From Haematococcus lacustris (taxonomy: Eukaryota; Chlorophyta; Chlorophyceae; Chlamydomonadales; Haematococcaceae): a DNA stretch of 64,000 nt. Below are positions 33,670 through 53,700 of the stretch, piece by piece. A program made the position numbers and the translations under genes. Position 1 is the first letter of the stretch. Every line of letters begins with the position of its first letter. Below the pieces are notes generated by a model. The model was not told the origin of the DNA, did not search any database, and was given only the letters and a program-made list of their open reading frames with translations. The stretch spans positions 632,418 through 696,417 of the forward strand of contig JASKMD010000006.1 in the NCBI GenBank assembly GCA_030144725.1, written 5' to 3'.

Positions 33670-33674
33670 TGTAA
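33670..33674 (+). terminator. TGTAA polyadenylation signal for the DnaJ-type gene
   Basis: TGTAA 54 bases past the proposed stop at 33616. A second TGTAA is at 33796-33800. This pentamer is the usual signal in volvocine-type algae and fits the strand of the gene. Confidence 0.4.
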
Positions 33675-33852
33675 TTGAGAACAGAGCGCACATGAGGCCA
33701 CGCCGACAACTACTGCGTGTATTGCAAATTGTCTCTGTGCCTTCGCTCCTTCGCCCCACCTCCCCCGCCGTCATAGGTCGGCCGTCAGGGCATGTTGTAA
33801 CGGCATGAGTCAACGAGATGTGGCTTGCACACACTGTTTGGAGTAAGCACTG

Positions 33853-41082
<7,230 letters not shown>

Positions 41083-41306
41083 CAAGCCATGCTGCTGTTG
41101 TAGTGGTTGTTAGGCCGCCCTAGTAGAGCTGAAGGACATGTTATCCCGGCCCATACAGCACAAGACGACCTGGTATGGAGCTGCCCCTTGCGCCCAGCAA
41201 GTGCTCCTGCACAGGTGCTAGGCCCCTGTCTGCCCCTGTCCTGCTGCGTGATTTCTAGCGGTGGATTCTGTCAGGTCACACATTATGTATTTGGGTTTTA
41301 CTGAAT

Positions 41307-41311
41307 TGTAA
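41307..41311 (+). terminator. TGTAA signal downstream of the hydrolase
   Basis: TGTAA 225 bases after the stop at 41082, on the coding strand; the best candidate polyadenylation signal in that stretch. Confidence 0.35.
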
Positions 41312-41433
41312 CCCGCGATTGGCGGGTCCAATGGTGAGGATCCCCTCTTGCTGTGCAGCACAGCTTCCCGCCACCAGGGTACTATCATTGCGCACCAAGT
41401 CACCGTCTGGACTTTGCACTAGTTTGGGCACTA

Positions 41434-41520
41434 AACCTCCCTTATGTAGTCATGGTGCTCTTGTGGCTGCTTGCAATACCTGCATATGTCTTCATCCTCT
41501 TCTGAACACTCAAACCTGCG
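41434..41520 (-). repeat. Dispersed repeat with 29-codon Cys/His peptide, copy B
   Basis: Minus-strand reading gives RRFECSEEDEDICRYC... then QEHHDYIREV, within an open frame extending to 41655. Pairing with copy A shows RxFE, ICRxC, QExHD, I and EV kept while many bases differ, so both descend from a protein-coding repeat. Confidence 0.5.
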
Positions 41521-42999
41521 TGCCCTAACAGTCACGCATGTTGCAGCCTTGGCCAAGGCACGCACCTCAGTAGCTGACTTGGTGGGGCCGGCCTCCCGAA
41601 CTGCTGCCCCAGCTTGGCCACCCACCCCGGCAGTTGACCTAGAACGGCCAGCCATCCCGGCTGATAGGATAGCGACGCGGCAGGGTCGCGGGGCCGCCTA
41701 GCAATAGCCCGATGCTGGACAGCTTGCGAGGTTTGCCCGGCCCACGCTTATCGATTGGTGGCCCACATTTCACGATCCAGTCTAAAGTTACATTGTTCAC
41801 TCATTCAAGAGGGGAAACAAGATTCGCGGACGCAAATCAAAAGAGAAAGCACGGTAGTGTACAAAATGCCGCCATTCCGTCACTGCATGCACACAATAGC
41901 ACCGCCATAACATGACACCATAGAGTGGTTGCCCCGACCAACAACAGCTTATGGGTTGAGCACTCATTACCCTCGGCTACCATACATCCCATGCTCCAAG
42001 CTTCAGCCAGCACCATGCCTCGCATCATGCAAGGCGCATGTCACCCATCCACACACATGCCACTCATGCCAGACAGGTTTGGCTACCTTACATGCCTTTC
42101 ATCCTTGACCTCATGTCTAGCATAGCCTGTACATAACCCTCTCCTGTGCCAGGCTCATCCAAGCACGGGCCACATGGTACTGCAGCACCAGAGGCTTACG
42201 ACCATGGCCAAAGTTAGGTTCAACTCCCTGTTTCAACTGATGCAGATTGGATGGCTGTGGTCATCTCCACCCTCAGGGTTCAAGCCCTTCTACAACAGCA
42301 ACCATGACATATTTTTTGCGTGCACCATGCTAGGCTCTCCCCATGCAAAAAGCTCACGCCGTGCAAATGCGCATCTGCTAGATCACCCTCCTGCTTTTCA
42401 AAAGCCCACATGCAAAACCATGCGTCATGTGGGAGGCTAGCCACCCAGCACCATAGCGCCGTGAGTCAAAGAGTTCGTGAGGCTGCTGAAGGCACCATAG
42501 GGTAGCTGCCTGCCTGGGTGCCTCAGGCCTCAAAACTCAGCCCCAGGTCCAGCCCTAACTGCAAAGCACAGGGAGGGCCCGCCTTGGCAGCTGAAGGCCC
42601 TCCAAGGCCCCGGCTCCAGCCCTGACTGAAAGCAGCAGCAAGCTGTGGACCAGGCTTGTAGTGCGCACAACCCCCCTAGAGACGCCCTGCCTGTCACTGT
42701 GAAACCCTAGCTGCAGTTCAACACCCTACCTAGGCCCCTCTTACTCCTGCCCTGCCCAGCTGGCTGACTGGCGGCAAGGGGGCGGGCGCTGCAGGTGCTC
42801 TGCAGGGCTAGGGCAGGGTGACCTGCCATTGGCCTCCACAGCTGCATGGACGGCAGCACCTTACCGCGGCAGGTCTCGGCATCGCCTTCTTATCTTCGTG
42901 CCTCCACAGTCTCGCGCCTCCACAGCTTCCCACCTCCACAGCTTCGCGCCCCCAGAACTTCAAGCCTCCACAACTTCAAGCCTCCACAGCTTCGCGCCT

Positions 43000-43004
43000 T
43001 TACA
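43000..43004 (-). terminator. TGTAA signal for the methyltransferase gene
   Basis: TTACA on the plus strand (TGTAA on the minus strand), about 50 bases past the stop codon at 43052. Confidence 0.4.
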
Positions 43005-43051
43005 ACTTCACACCCCCACAGCACCCCCACAGCACCGCCCAGCCACAGACC

Positions 43052-44961
43052 TCACGGCTTGAGGAAGCTGAGGGTCTTGGTGGCGCTGGACACGTACTTG
43101 ATGTGGGGCTGGAACCCCGCAGCCTTGAAGGTCTCGCCCAGCTTGTGGTTGATGAAGGACACGTACTGCAGTGTGAGGTATGATGCATGCGGTGTGACAT
43201 GAAGTGTGACATGGGCAGGCAACAGTGGCAAAACCCAGTTTGGCAACCTTTCCTGCCAGTCAGCAGCCCATGCACCACCCACTCCTGGCCCCACCCACAC
43301 CCCAGCCGCCCTGCCACTGTTGCGAGTGATTTACAAAACTCATTATTACTCACCCAGGGCTCGTCAAACTTGCCAAAGTTGGCAACAAGGTTGTCCCACT
43401 CCGGTCGATCGCCCAGCTGGGTGCTGTCTGTTAGCACGCACAGACCTGCAGCCACACCAGCCCAGTGCTCTCTATGAGGGGGCCACCACCCAACTTTGAA
43501 CCACCCTTAGAGCCATCACCTCCCTCCAAGCCTCCGCCCTAGCCCTTGAAAGACACCATCACTCTTCTTAGGGCCACCGCCCTTTATATAGCCACCACAC
43601 TTGTCATCACATTTACGAGTGACACCACACTTGTCATCACATTTACGTGTGACACCACACTTGTCATCACATTTACGTGTGACACCACATCCTCAAACCA
43701 AAATATATGTGGCACAGCGCACCACAAGCAATCCCAGCATTGTTGCAAGGCCTGCACCACATCACCACAGCCTACACCACCACCATCCACATCCAGACGC
43801 TTGCAAACCCACCGCCAGGCTTGAGCACACGGAACATCTCCGCCACCGCCTTGCGGCGCACCGCCTCAGGCAGCTCGTGGAACAGGTACACACACACCAC
43901 CTGCCAGGGGGCAGGGGAAAGCTGTGAGGAGGGGGGGGGAGGCAGGAAGGTTTTGAGAGGGGAGGGGGAGAGAGGAAGGGATGTGTGGAGGGAGGGGGTG
44001 GGGCGGCTGGGTCAGTAGGATGTGGGCTGAGCAGTGGTGATGAGCTGAAGGATTGGGGAGGCTGGCAGGCAGGCGGGCCGGCGGGTGAGCGGGCGAGTAG
44101 GCGAGTAGGACAGTCAGTCGCTGGTTGCCCTACAATGTCGAAGGAGGCGTCAGGGACATCCAGCTTCTCCGCAGCCATCTGCATGAACTCAACGCCCGTG
44201 TCGTCCACACCCCCCAGGGCCCTACAGCCATCAAACACACCAATTCTTATTTTTTTATAGCGCACCTCGCCCTCCCTGGGCCCCCCTGCCCCCCTTCTCC
44301 CCTGTTGCTGCTGGCAGGTGAGCAAGGAGCCACCCAGCGGCAGTGCCAACAGAGCATGCAACACCACACTTCCTGCGCTGCGGACGATGAGATGAAGCCT
44401 TGAGGAGTTCATCTGATTTTGGACCGCAACCTGAACTCCCTTTCCCTTCAATTCCTTCATGGCACAGGGCCTGACCAGCTACTGTCTACTGACCATGCTG
44501 CAGGTGATGCTGAGGATGAGATAAAGCCTGGTGGAGCTCATCTGCATCAGAGCTCCCCTTCCCCTTCTCTTTCTTGGAGGTTGGCTCAGGCCTGAGCTGG
44601 GGTCACATCCGCATAGGAGGACCCAGCCCCAGGTCATCAATCAGACCAACCCAACCCCCGGCCAGCAGACCCCACCCGTTCAAACCGTTGCCCCGCCTCT
44701 CCCCTCTCCACCCCTCCCCTCCCTGCCTTCATCACCAGCCTTGTACAGAGAAGGAAACCAGCAGGACAGCCCAGCCTGACATCTCCCCTCTTGACCCCTC
44801 CCCTCTTGACATCTCCCCTCTTGACCCCTTGTCCAGCCCTGCCCCATTGCCATCATCATCATCATCATCATCATCGTTTTCGGCAGCAGCAGCAGGGCAA
44901 GGCAGGGCAAGGCAGGGCAACAGCAGCAGCAGGAGCAGGAGCAGCAGGAGCAGGAGCAGCA

Positions 44962-44997
<36 letters not shown>

Positions 44998-47900
44998 TGT
45001 GTCTAGCTGTGCCCTGCCTGCAGCTGACCCACTTACTTGCCAGGCTGGCGCAGCGCCTTCCACTCCTGCAGGTTGCGGCGGGCGCGGGCTAGATAGAAGG
45101 GGCTGAGGTCGCTGCACACACTGCGCATCTCAGGCCAGTTGTCCTACACCAGGCGGCACCAGGCGGCTGCAGAGGGTGGCAGGTCATAGGAGGACAGCGG
45201 GAGGCAGCATAGGGCAGCGGAGGGGAGCAGGTGGCAGCTGAGGGCAGCAGGGGCAGCAGGGGGCAGCAGGGGGGAAGTTGGAGGAGCAGAGGTCAGGGGC
45301 CTGGGCGTGGGGAGGAGCGTGGGGAGGAGCATAGGCCAGGGGCAGGGGCAGCGGCCAGGGGCTGGAGGAGGAAGAGGAGCAGAGGCCAGGGGCTGGAGGA
45401 GGGGCAGGGAAGGGGCCAGGGGCAGCAGCCAACATCCGTGAGTCAGTGAGTCCCAAAGATCAGAAGAGAAAACCGTAGCCAGGTACACAGAAAGGTTGTG
45501 TACAGGAGGGGGTGGGGTCCACGTGTCATGCTGCCTCACCTTGATGAAGGTGTGGAAGCGGCCAGTGCCGGCAGCAACCTCCAGCAAGCGCATCTGTGAG
45601 GGGGGTGTGGGGGAGGCGGCCACGTAGGCAGAGATGGGCGGCAGGGCGCTGCGCTGCATGGCGTCTTGCCGCCCCACAAACAGCACCTCAGTGCTGTGCT
45701 CGTAGATGTCAGCCGACCTGGACACAATGGGGGGCCAGGGGGGCAACAGCAGGACGCGTCAGTTGGCTAGGGGGGGCCGGGGCCGGGGCCGGGGCAGGGG
45801 CGGGGAGGGGGACATGAGGGCCAGGAGGGTGAGGGGGTACCAGGCCACGTCAGCTGACCGGCGTTGTCAGGGTCTGGGTCAGGGTTGAGGGTCAGGGACC
45901 GGGGGGGCAGGATGCGGGGATGTGGGGCTGCACCTGAGGGGTGCTAGGAGTTTGGTTAATCTAAGGTGGGCCAACCCAACGTAACCTAACCCTAACCCTA
46001 ACCCTAACCCTAACCCTAACCCTGCTGCAGTCATGTGCTGGGGAGCCTAGCAGGCCCAAGGACACCCCACCCCACCCCACCCCACCCCACCCCACCCCAC
46101 CCCACCCCACCCCACCCCACCCCACCCCACCCCACTCCACCCCACTGATATGTCCTTTGCACCCTTGCACGTCTACCTTGACTGCCCTCACCTCCTAGAC
46201 CCCCTGAGCCCCCCTCCCCCTCCCCCTGCCGCCCCCCCTGCCCCTCCTCATCCTCCTTCCACCCCCGCTCCCCCTCCCCCTCCCCCTGGCCACCCTACCC
46301 TACCTATCAGAGAACCAGCCATCCGTCTGGTGGTGGAATGTGGAGGTGAAGTACTGCGGGTACAGCTTGGACTGCAGCCACACAGGCTCTTTTGCGTCAC
46401 GCAGCCGCCGCTGCAGGGTGGCAGTGGCCTCAGCCATGAACCCTAGCGTCCTGCAGCAGCAGCAGCCGGCCAGAGGGCAGTGCTAGGGAGGGCCAGCTGG
46501 GCAGGGGCCAGGCTATGCTGGCAGGCAGTCAAGCAGTCAGGCAGGCAGGTAGTCAAGCAGGCAAGTAGGCCAGATAGGGTAAGGGATGGTAGACAACAGT
46601 GTTTGTTGGAGCAAGGTGTTGTTTGTTGGAGCAAGGGTTCAGCAAGGTGTGCTAGGTTCAGCCAGCCCATCAGGAGTTGAGCCAATTGTATGTCAAGGTA
46701 GGCAACAATCTTGGTAAGGGCCAGGGCAGGCAGCCAGGCGACGCTTACAGGCAGGTGGGCGGGCAGGCAGGGGGTCGGGCATGCAGGTAGGCAGGTAGGG
46801 GCAGGCAGGGGCAGGCCAGACGGTGTGAGGATTAAAGGGTGGTTGAGTTGGCTGGTCATATGGTCACACCTCCGAGCAATGAACAGGGGGTTGTACTGCT
46901 TGTTAGGGGTCAGCATGTCCCAAGGCATGCGGTACGCCCCGGACTGGATGAATGCCAGGTCCTGTATAGGCAAGGGGAGGGGATGGGTTGGGTAGTCAGC
47001 AGGGTGGGGTGGCTTGATGTGGGGCGGGGGTTGGGTTGTGGGAGGTGGGAGGTGGGGGGCCAGGAAGATGAAGACAGCTGGAAGGCTGTCTATTTGACAC
47101 TGCGCTGCCTGCCCTAGCCTGTCAAGGAGGTAAAAGAGACAAGTTAGGCAACACAAGCAGGCAAGGAGGCCTGCAAGAGGTGTGGGTAAGCTGTGGGTGT
47201 GGATAGCCCCTGGAGCGGCCCTAGCCCTCTGGACCCCCCCATTCCCCTTCAGGTCCCCCGGCCGGCCTGGCTCAAGCCCCACCCTATGCCCACAGCTGGC
47301 CCAGTCAGGCGGCCCCTGTGACCCCGCCAGACCCTACCGGCGTGGGGTGGGGTGGGGGTAGGCTTGGAGAAAGGGGGTAGTCGGCAGGGTGGCTTGATGT
47401 GGGGTGGGGTGCTGTGGGGTAGGAACCAGGGTGGATGTAGGGTCCTTGGGAGGGAGGCTGCAAGGTTGTGGCTGTTGAAGGCTGTTGAAGGCGTTGTGGC
47501 TGTTGTGTGCGAGGTTGAAGGCTGTCTGGGTGATGCTGCGCTGCCTGCCCTTGCCCGTCACTGGGTTGTCCATCATTGATGTGTGATCACAGAGGGTGGG
47601 GAGGCCTGCAGGACTGGTGGTGTCTGTGGCTGGCCCCTGGAGCTCCAGCCCCCTCTGGCCCCCCCCCACTCCCCTTGGATTCCCCCCTCGCCCACCAACC
47701 CAACTGAATCCCCTGCCCCCGCCTCCCCCACCAGGCCCTCCCCTGACCAACCCCCTTGGGACCCCTGCAGGCTGGAGACCACAACCTACCCCCACTCCCC
47801 TCAGACCTTTCTGTCCCACTTGCCCTCCCTGCCCCCACCCCCCACCCCCTGCCCCCCACCTGCTCCCAGCAGCCTACACACTCAGCCAGCCTCATGGCCA

Positions 47901-48076
47901 GCTCTGCGCTGGCATTGGCCCCCAGCCGCTGCAGCGGTGTCCCAGCTGAACCTGGCTTCTCAGGCTGCATGCAGGCAACCGCCAACAGCAACCACCACCA
48001 ACTAATTCACGCAGCCATGGAGCTACATCAGCAGTCACAAGCATGACGGCAGGCCCTCAGGGCAACTGACAAGGTC

Positions 48077-48125
<49 letters not shown>

Positions 48126-49754
48126 CACCACCGCAGCAGCAGCTACCACTGGAGCAGCTGCAGCAGCAGCAGGCACTACAGGGGCCCTGTGCAGGGTACG
48201 CACTGCCCAGGGGCCTACAGGGGCACTACAGGGGCCCAGTGCAGGTTACAGCAGCAGGCACTACAGCAGGCCCAGTGCAGGGTACGCACCGTGAACAGAA
48301 TGGGAGGGCTGTTGGGCAAGAAGCTAGACCCCAGGGTCTCAGCCGCATGGTGCGCCACCAGCCCTGCTGCCGCCTGCATGCACCATGTGCACCAGTTCCC
48401 ATGTCGTCATTCATATCATCCCAGGTCACACATGTCACTATCGCTGCCATTGCCGCACCAGGTCAGTTAACACAGACTGACTCTACCCTGTAGCCCCTAG
48501 CCTGCCGGTCGCACATCTCACTTATCCCCACAAGCCCTGTCACACCTGTGTGACAAAGAATGAGAAGCGTGACACGTGGTAGGCCCAGTAGGAGGCCGCC
48601 TGGGGCTCCCCACTGGCAGCCAGGCGGGCCAGCTTGTTCAGCAGCTCTTGGATGCCAGGTCTGCATGGGCGGCTTGCATGGCTTGCATGGAAATACATGT
48701 GAGCGCTGTGCCAAACCCCATGCACAACAGCCCCTCAGGTACCCAACTCAGGACCATCTAAACCCCCTCCCAGCCAGGCAAACGCGACATCAACCTATCA
48801 ATTCTCACCTACTCACCTAGTTTCCCTATCCTACCCCTACCCTTGCCCCTTGCGCCCCCACCCACAAATGGTGAGACAAGCTTGTGCTCTAACCCCTCGC
48901 ATCCCCTCCCACTCATGCGACACCCATTGAGCCTGTTCTGCCCCCATGGCCCTCTGCACCCACCCACCCACCCACCCACCCACCCACCCACCCATCCTGC
49001 GCCCTGCCCCCCTCCACCCCCTGCACCCCCAACCCACCCTGAGCTCTGCTGCGGCGCACCCCCACTGCCAGCCTGGCGCATGTAGTATCGCCAGGTGGCC
49101 ACGCTGGGGTCCTGCTGGAACAGCAGCGCGTCCGACTCCGCCGGGCTCATGGCTGACGCCGCTGCCTGGCCAGCGCTGGCTGCAGGCAGGCAAGGTGCAT
49201 GCCTCACCATCACTCTTGTGGGGCCGGCATCACACCTGCCTTCTCAGCAGCAGACAAGCCTGGCCAGTGCTGCCAAGGTAGAGGCCAGCAGCATTCAAGG
49301 TTGCAGGGTCTTGGGGCAGGTGTTTCACGGCACCGCAGTCTCATGCTCTAGTGTTGCGGAAGAGAATGGGGGCGCATGGAAGAGAGTTCAACAGCAGCTG
49401 TGGACTGGCCAGTGGGTACTCACACTCCTGCTGTGGAGTGGTGTCGTCAAGCCCTGCCTCGTGCCGCTGCTGTTGCTGCTGCAGCTGCTCCGCCACCACG
49501 TCAGCCAGGCGTGCCTGCAGATCCGTGCCCAGTGCCTGCCTCGCAGCCAGGTCCGCCTCCTGCATGGACTCCACTGTGGTATCTGCAAGGCAGGGGGCGC
49601 AGCCACAGGGCAGGGGGTGAGGGATGTCGGGGGTGATTGCAGCCAGGCAAACGAAAAGTGACCACTCACTTGCACTGGTCGCACAAATATCTGGCCGGCG
49701 TGGCGCAAGGCGGTAACTCTTGGCTGGCACTGGCAGCATTGACCGCCCACGCAT
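43052..49754 (-). CDS. SAM-dependent methyltransferase, plastid/cyanobacterial type
   Basis: Class I methyltransferase of unknown substrate, probably plastid-located. Exons 5' to 3' (minus strand, about): 49754-49670, 49582-49424, 49179-49038, 48660-48546, 48373-48290, 47928-47860, 46961-46870, 46450-46304, 45717-45540, 45143-45037, 44221-44134, 43900-43813, 43445-43354, 43165-43052. All phases agree; 519 residues. The N-terminus is basic ([20 protein letters not shown]), transit-peptide-like; an upstream in-frame ATG at 49916 is an alternative. Marks: [19 protein letters not shown] and [16 protein letters not shown] ahead of the fold (a combination seen in cyanobacterial relatives), SAM-binding motif [60 protein letters not shown]. 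The N-terminal ~200 residues have no domain I can name. Confidence 0.88.
43612..43690. repeat. 30-bp tandem repeat, three copies
   Basis: CTTGTCATCACATTTACGTG followed by TGACACCACA, three times, in an intron of the methyltransferase gene. Confidence 0.88.
44885..44995. repeat. CAG-rich repeat
   Basis: CAGCAGGAGCAGGAG-type repeats preceded by an ATC run (44848-44873), in a methyltransferase intron. A pure (CAG)n run is at 48076-48123. Confidence 0.88.
45986..46023. repeat. Interstitial telomere-like (CCCTAA)n array
   Basis: About six CCCTAA units in an intron of the methyltransferase gene, next to a CCCCA pentamer array (46064-46145). Shorter telomere-like tracts occur at about 17495-17550, 35870-35945 and 3000-3045. 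Confidence 0.85.
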
Positions 49755-50704
49755 TGCTCCTGTGCGTAACGTAGTCTTAACGACGTGGCATTCTACTCCA
49801 TCACAGGGTTGCATCATACACTGACCACGCGAGCAAGCGCGATACCTGTCATGGTCGCCAGTAGACTGTGCGCTCGACCGCTCAAAATCATTTTCGATGT
49901 GTGGTGCGATGTACACTGCAAAGACGACGCGCGAGCTGGGCGCTAAGCTTGTGTGCTGATGGGAATGATCGCGAAACAGGTCACTGAAAGGGTGAGCTTG
50001 TATAACTGTCTCATTTCACCGCATGCAATGTTAACGCAGACGGCCTGTACCGACCTCTAGCTTTGTAGTAAGATGTATAGTGAGGCATTAACCGTTGCCT
50101 AATGTAAACTGTTATTGGCATCAGTGAGAATAGACCAGCAGCACCCTCAGGCACTGAAAACAGCGCATACATTCTATGAGTTGTCAAGACGCGACACTGC
50201 TTAATGGCTGCACAACTGAGCCAGACATGTGCTTAAGGTGGGGGTAGTATGTTTAAGACCTCATAGTGTCCTCATATCCCAGCAAACCAGAAGCATTCGC
50301 TACCTGACTTGCACCAGTCAACGAGGAGTCCACAGTACGGACCCCACTTCTTCCAGCCCGGATTGAATCCTAACTCCCCTACTATACGGACACCCGTCTG
50401 CCCTGCCTTGCCCGCTGCGACCATTTCGCCTAGAAGAAGCTCGGCGACGTCTACCGGGAGCCATGATAAATAATATGCAAGGAGCAAGAACTGCCTTGTG
50501 ACAGCCTCGTGCATCGCGGCGACTGGGACTCCAGAGGCTGGTTAGTAGGATGTGTGATGTTGCATAGATGCACGCACTGCGGAGCCCTGTACCCACCTTG
50601 ACAGTGTACTTGAGCGTACACCTTTCATACAAGCCTCATAATTCTGCGGCGAGCCCACCGCATCTGTCGACCTCGTTTCTCAGTACGCCAGAGCCAGCAG
50701 CGAG
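49755..50704. promoter_or_regulatory. Divergent intergenic region, methyltransferase and DMC1
   Basis: About 950 bases between start codons of oppositely directed genes, lower in G+C and free of the simple repeats that fill nearby introns, as expected for promoters and 5' leaders. Open frames at 50272-50632 (minus) show no conserved motif. No specific promoter element identified. Confidence 0.4.
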
Positions 50705-53700
50705 ATGGCAGCAATTGAGGAGGCGGTGCTCGCTGCCGAGGGGTGGGTGTAGCTGCAGCTTGAACATGCTAGCTCGCGCATTTCAAGGTTACGCGTGCTG
50801 CTGATACGGCGACGACAGTCTAAGGCCGATGTACCTCCTGGGGAGTATGAGCCCGACATGCCGGGCTGCACTCCTGGCTTGCATGGCTAGTGGAGCTTTG
50901 CACTGTATAGGGTCCCGCACAACCAGCTATGCACTGTAATGCCCGCATGTCTACACAACTCATTGCAGGGAGGCTGCTGTGGAGGAGGCAGAGCATGTCG
51001 ATGACTTTGACCACATTGACAAGTTACAGCAGCTTGGGATTTCTGCAGGTATTGCAATCTGGGCTGAACTGGGTGTTGCGCAGGAAAGAAAGTCATCACA
51101 GCTGTCTGGGGGCTGCCAGCCACACAGCAGCATGCATTAAATGTAGCTGGTCCAGTGGTAGGGAGAGGTTCAGTTAAAATGAGGATCCACAGTGCTGCAT
51201 GGTGTGCTTCAGGCGCAGGTTGCATGTGACCATAGGTTGATGTTGTGCGTGTCACCTTGTGCTGCTGGGCTCTGGCCCTGCACGCCTTGCAGCGGACATC
51301 AAGAAAGCCAAGGACGCAAACTTCTTCACCATCCAGTCCTTCATCATGCACCCCAAGAAGGCGAGACAAGGCAGCAGGCTGTCAGGCAACACAGCTTTGC
51401 TTATGTCAGTGCAAGGCTCACCCAGCAGCATGGCAGCATCCAAGAGCATGGGCAGTCACTGAGTCCATGGCAGCACAGTGGCCCCATCATGCTGCCTGCG
51501 CTCAGCGAGACCCAGCCTGTGGCTTAGTCAGTCAATGGGTCAGAGTGTTGCAAAAATGCCAGTTGGGAATTGCCCAAAGTTGTGATGACATACGAGGCTG
51601 TTTCGGGCAAAGGGCACATGCACGTCAGCCAGGATGGCAGCGGGGCTAGCTCTGAGGACAGGCCCTAGAATGCTGCCTGCCCTGCCTGCATCACTGCCTG
51701 CCCTGCCTGCATCACTGCCTGCCCTGCCTGCGTCACTGCCTGCCCTGCCTGCCTCTGTCCCTTCTGTCAGGTGCTGGTAAACATCAAGGGGCTCAGTGAC
51801 GCCAAGGTAGACAAGATGGTGGAAGCTGCCAAGAAGCTGTGCCCCGCTGCCAGCTGGCGGACTGGAGCAGCCGTGGCAGCGGAGGTCAGTGCTTTGTGCG
51901 GGATAGCGTCTGCACCAGGCTACTGGCGGACAGCCCGGCTGTGTGAAAGGCCATGGCAGAGGGTGTCCAGGTCCTCAGAGTGCTGTGTCTCACCGTTACC
52001 GTCATCCTTTGGACAGCCCAACAGCCAGGGGCAGGCAGCCCCCCAGCTGCCGCATGTAATGGTGCTGGCATGGTCAATGTCCTCAGCTAGTCCTACTCTT
52101 TCATGCACTCTCCCTTTGTGAGGTAGCTACCCTGCAGCCCTCTGCCTTGCAAGCCATGCAATTTGCTGAGTAGGCTACCAGTATGGGCCACAGTCTGTGG
52201 CAATCAGCGGCCCAGGCGGCTGGGGGCTGGGTCAAGCATGCCCACTTGCCTGGCAGCTGGCGCATAGTGCTCTGATCTCCACCTGTGCCATCACGCTAGA
52301 GCAGTGTGGGGCAGAGGCCTGCCAGGTCGGCCTTCTGCTGCCCCGCCTGAGTGGCCCCTGTACAGCCCCTTGCCTAGTGGAGCAGCAGGCAGTGGCAGGT
52401 GCTGGTGGCTGCGCAACGTGTGCAGCTGGCTGTGTGGCTCTGCTCACTCCATGCCTGACAGGGCAGCAGCTGGCAACAGATTCTGTGCTGGGTGTGGGGC
52501 ATGCACAGCATGTGTTTTAACAAAGTGGTAGAGGGTACCTGACTCGGATCATATGACTCAAAATATGTCTGTGTATGGGCTGAGGCCCGCATGGCCCTGC
52601 TGGCTCCTTGCCTGACAGGTTGCAGCTGGTGCAGATGGTGTGGGTTGCTGGTGACAGATGGTGTGGGTGTGCTGGTGACGGATGGTGCTGGGTGTGCTGG
52701 TGCAGCGTGCGCGGGACATCGTGCGCATCACGACAGGCTCCAAGCAGCTAGACGACCTGCTGGGCGGAGGCATGGAGACCAAGGCCATCACAGAGATGCA
52801 TGGGGAGTATAGGTGAGTAGGCCAGGGCAGCGGTGAGTCGCTGTGTGATGAGTGCACAAGGTGCTGCGCGGCTGTGGCTTCTGAGGGATGTGGTGGGCTG
52901 CTGCATGGAGCACGGGTGTGATGTGGGGTGGGGTGTGGTGTGATGTGAGGTGTGGTGTGATGTGGGGTGGGGTGGTGAGTACAGGGGAGTATGGGTGAGG
53001 GGCAACATGCAACAACAGCCCGCAGACATGCCGAGCCACTGTGGCGCAGGCTGCCTCACCTTACGCGGCCAGGTTGGAAGCAGGTCTATGCCCATGCCCA
53101 TGCCCATGCCCNNNNNNNNNNNNNNNNNNNNNNNNNNNNNNNNNNNNNNNNNNNNNNNNNNNNNNNNNNNNNNNNNNNNNNNNNNNNNNNNNNNNNNNNN
53201 NNNNNNNNNNNNNNNNNNNNNNNNNNNNNNNNNNNNNNNNNNNNNNNNNNNNNNNNNNNNNNNNNNNNNNNNNNNNNNNNNNNNNNNNNNNNNNNNNNNN
53301 NNNNNNNNNNNNNNNNNNNNNNNNNNNNNNNNNNNNNNNNNNNNNNNNNNNNNNNNNNNNNNNNNNNNNNNNNNNNNNNNNNNNNNNNNNNNNNNNNNNN
53401 NNNNNNNNNNNNNNNNNNNNNNNNNNNNNNNNNNNNNNNNNNNNNNNNNNNNNNNNNNNNNNNNNNNNNNNNNNNNNNNNNNNNNNNNNNNNNNNNNNNN
53501 NNNNNNNNNNNNNNNNNNNNNNNNNNNNNNNNNNNNNNNNNNNNNNNNNNNNNNNNNNNNNNNNNNNNNNNNNNNNNNNNNNNNNNNNNNNNNNNNNNNN
53601 NNNNNNNNNNNCTTTCGCTAGTTTGAGGGTGGAGGACTGCCTGAGCCACTGCCAGCACCCTTGCCGGCACCCAGGTGACAGCGCTGCTCCAGCCCTTGCC

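Larger units (their letters stand above)
41083..43051. other. Convergent intergenic region with repeat-derived sequence
   Basis: Between the hydrolase (+) and methyltransferase (-) 3' ends. It contains copy B of the Cys/His repeat (41434-41520) and a possible extension of its open frame to 41655 on the minus strand. The stretch 41700-42500 has no recognisable gene; 42900-43040 is a tandem array of CCTCCACAACTTCAAG-like words. Confidence 0.5.

Noticed and set aside
46443..47282. 279-codon minus-strand frame
   Set aside because: Only 46870-46961 within it is a supported exon; the rest is repeat-rich intron that happens to be open.
50272..50632. Minus-strand frames upstream of DMC1
   Set aside because: No conserved motif, no splice partners, and they lie in the probable divergent promoter.
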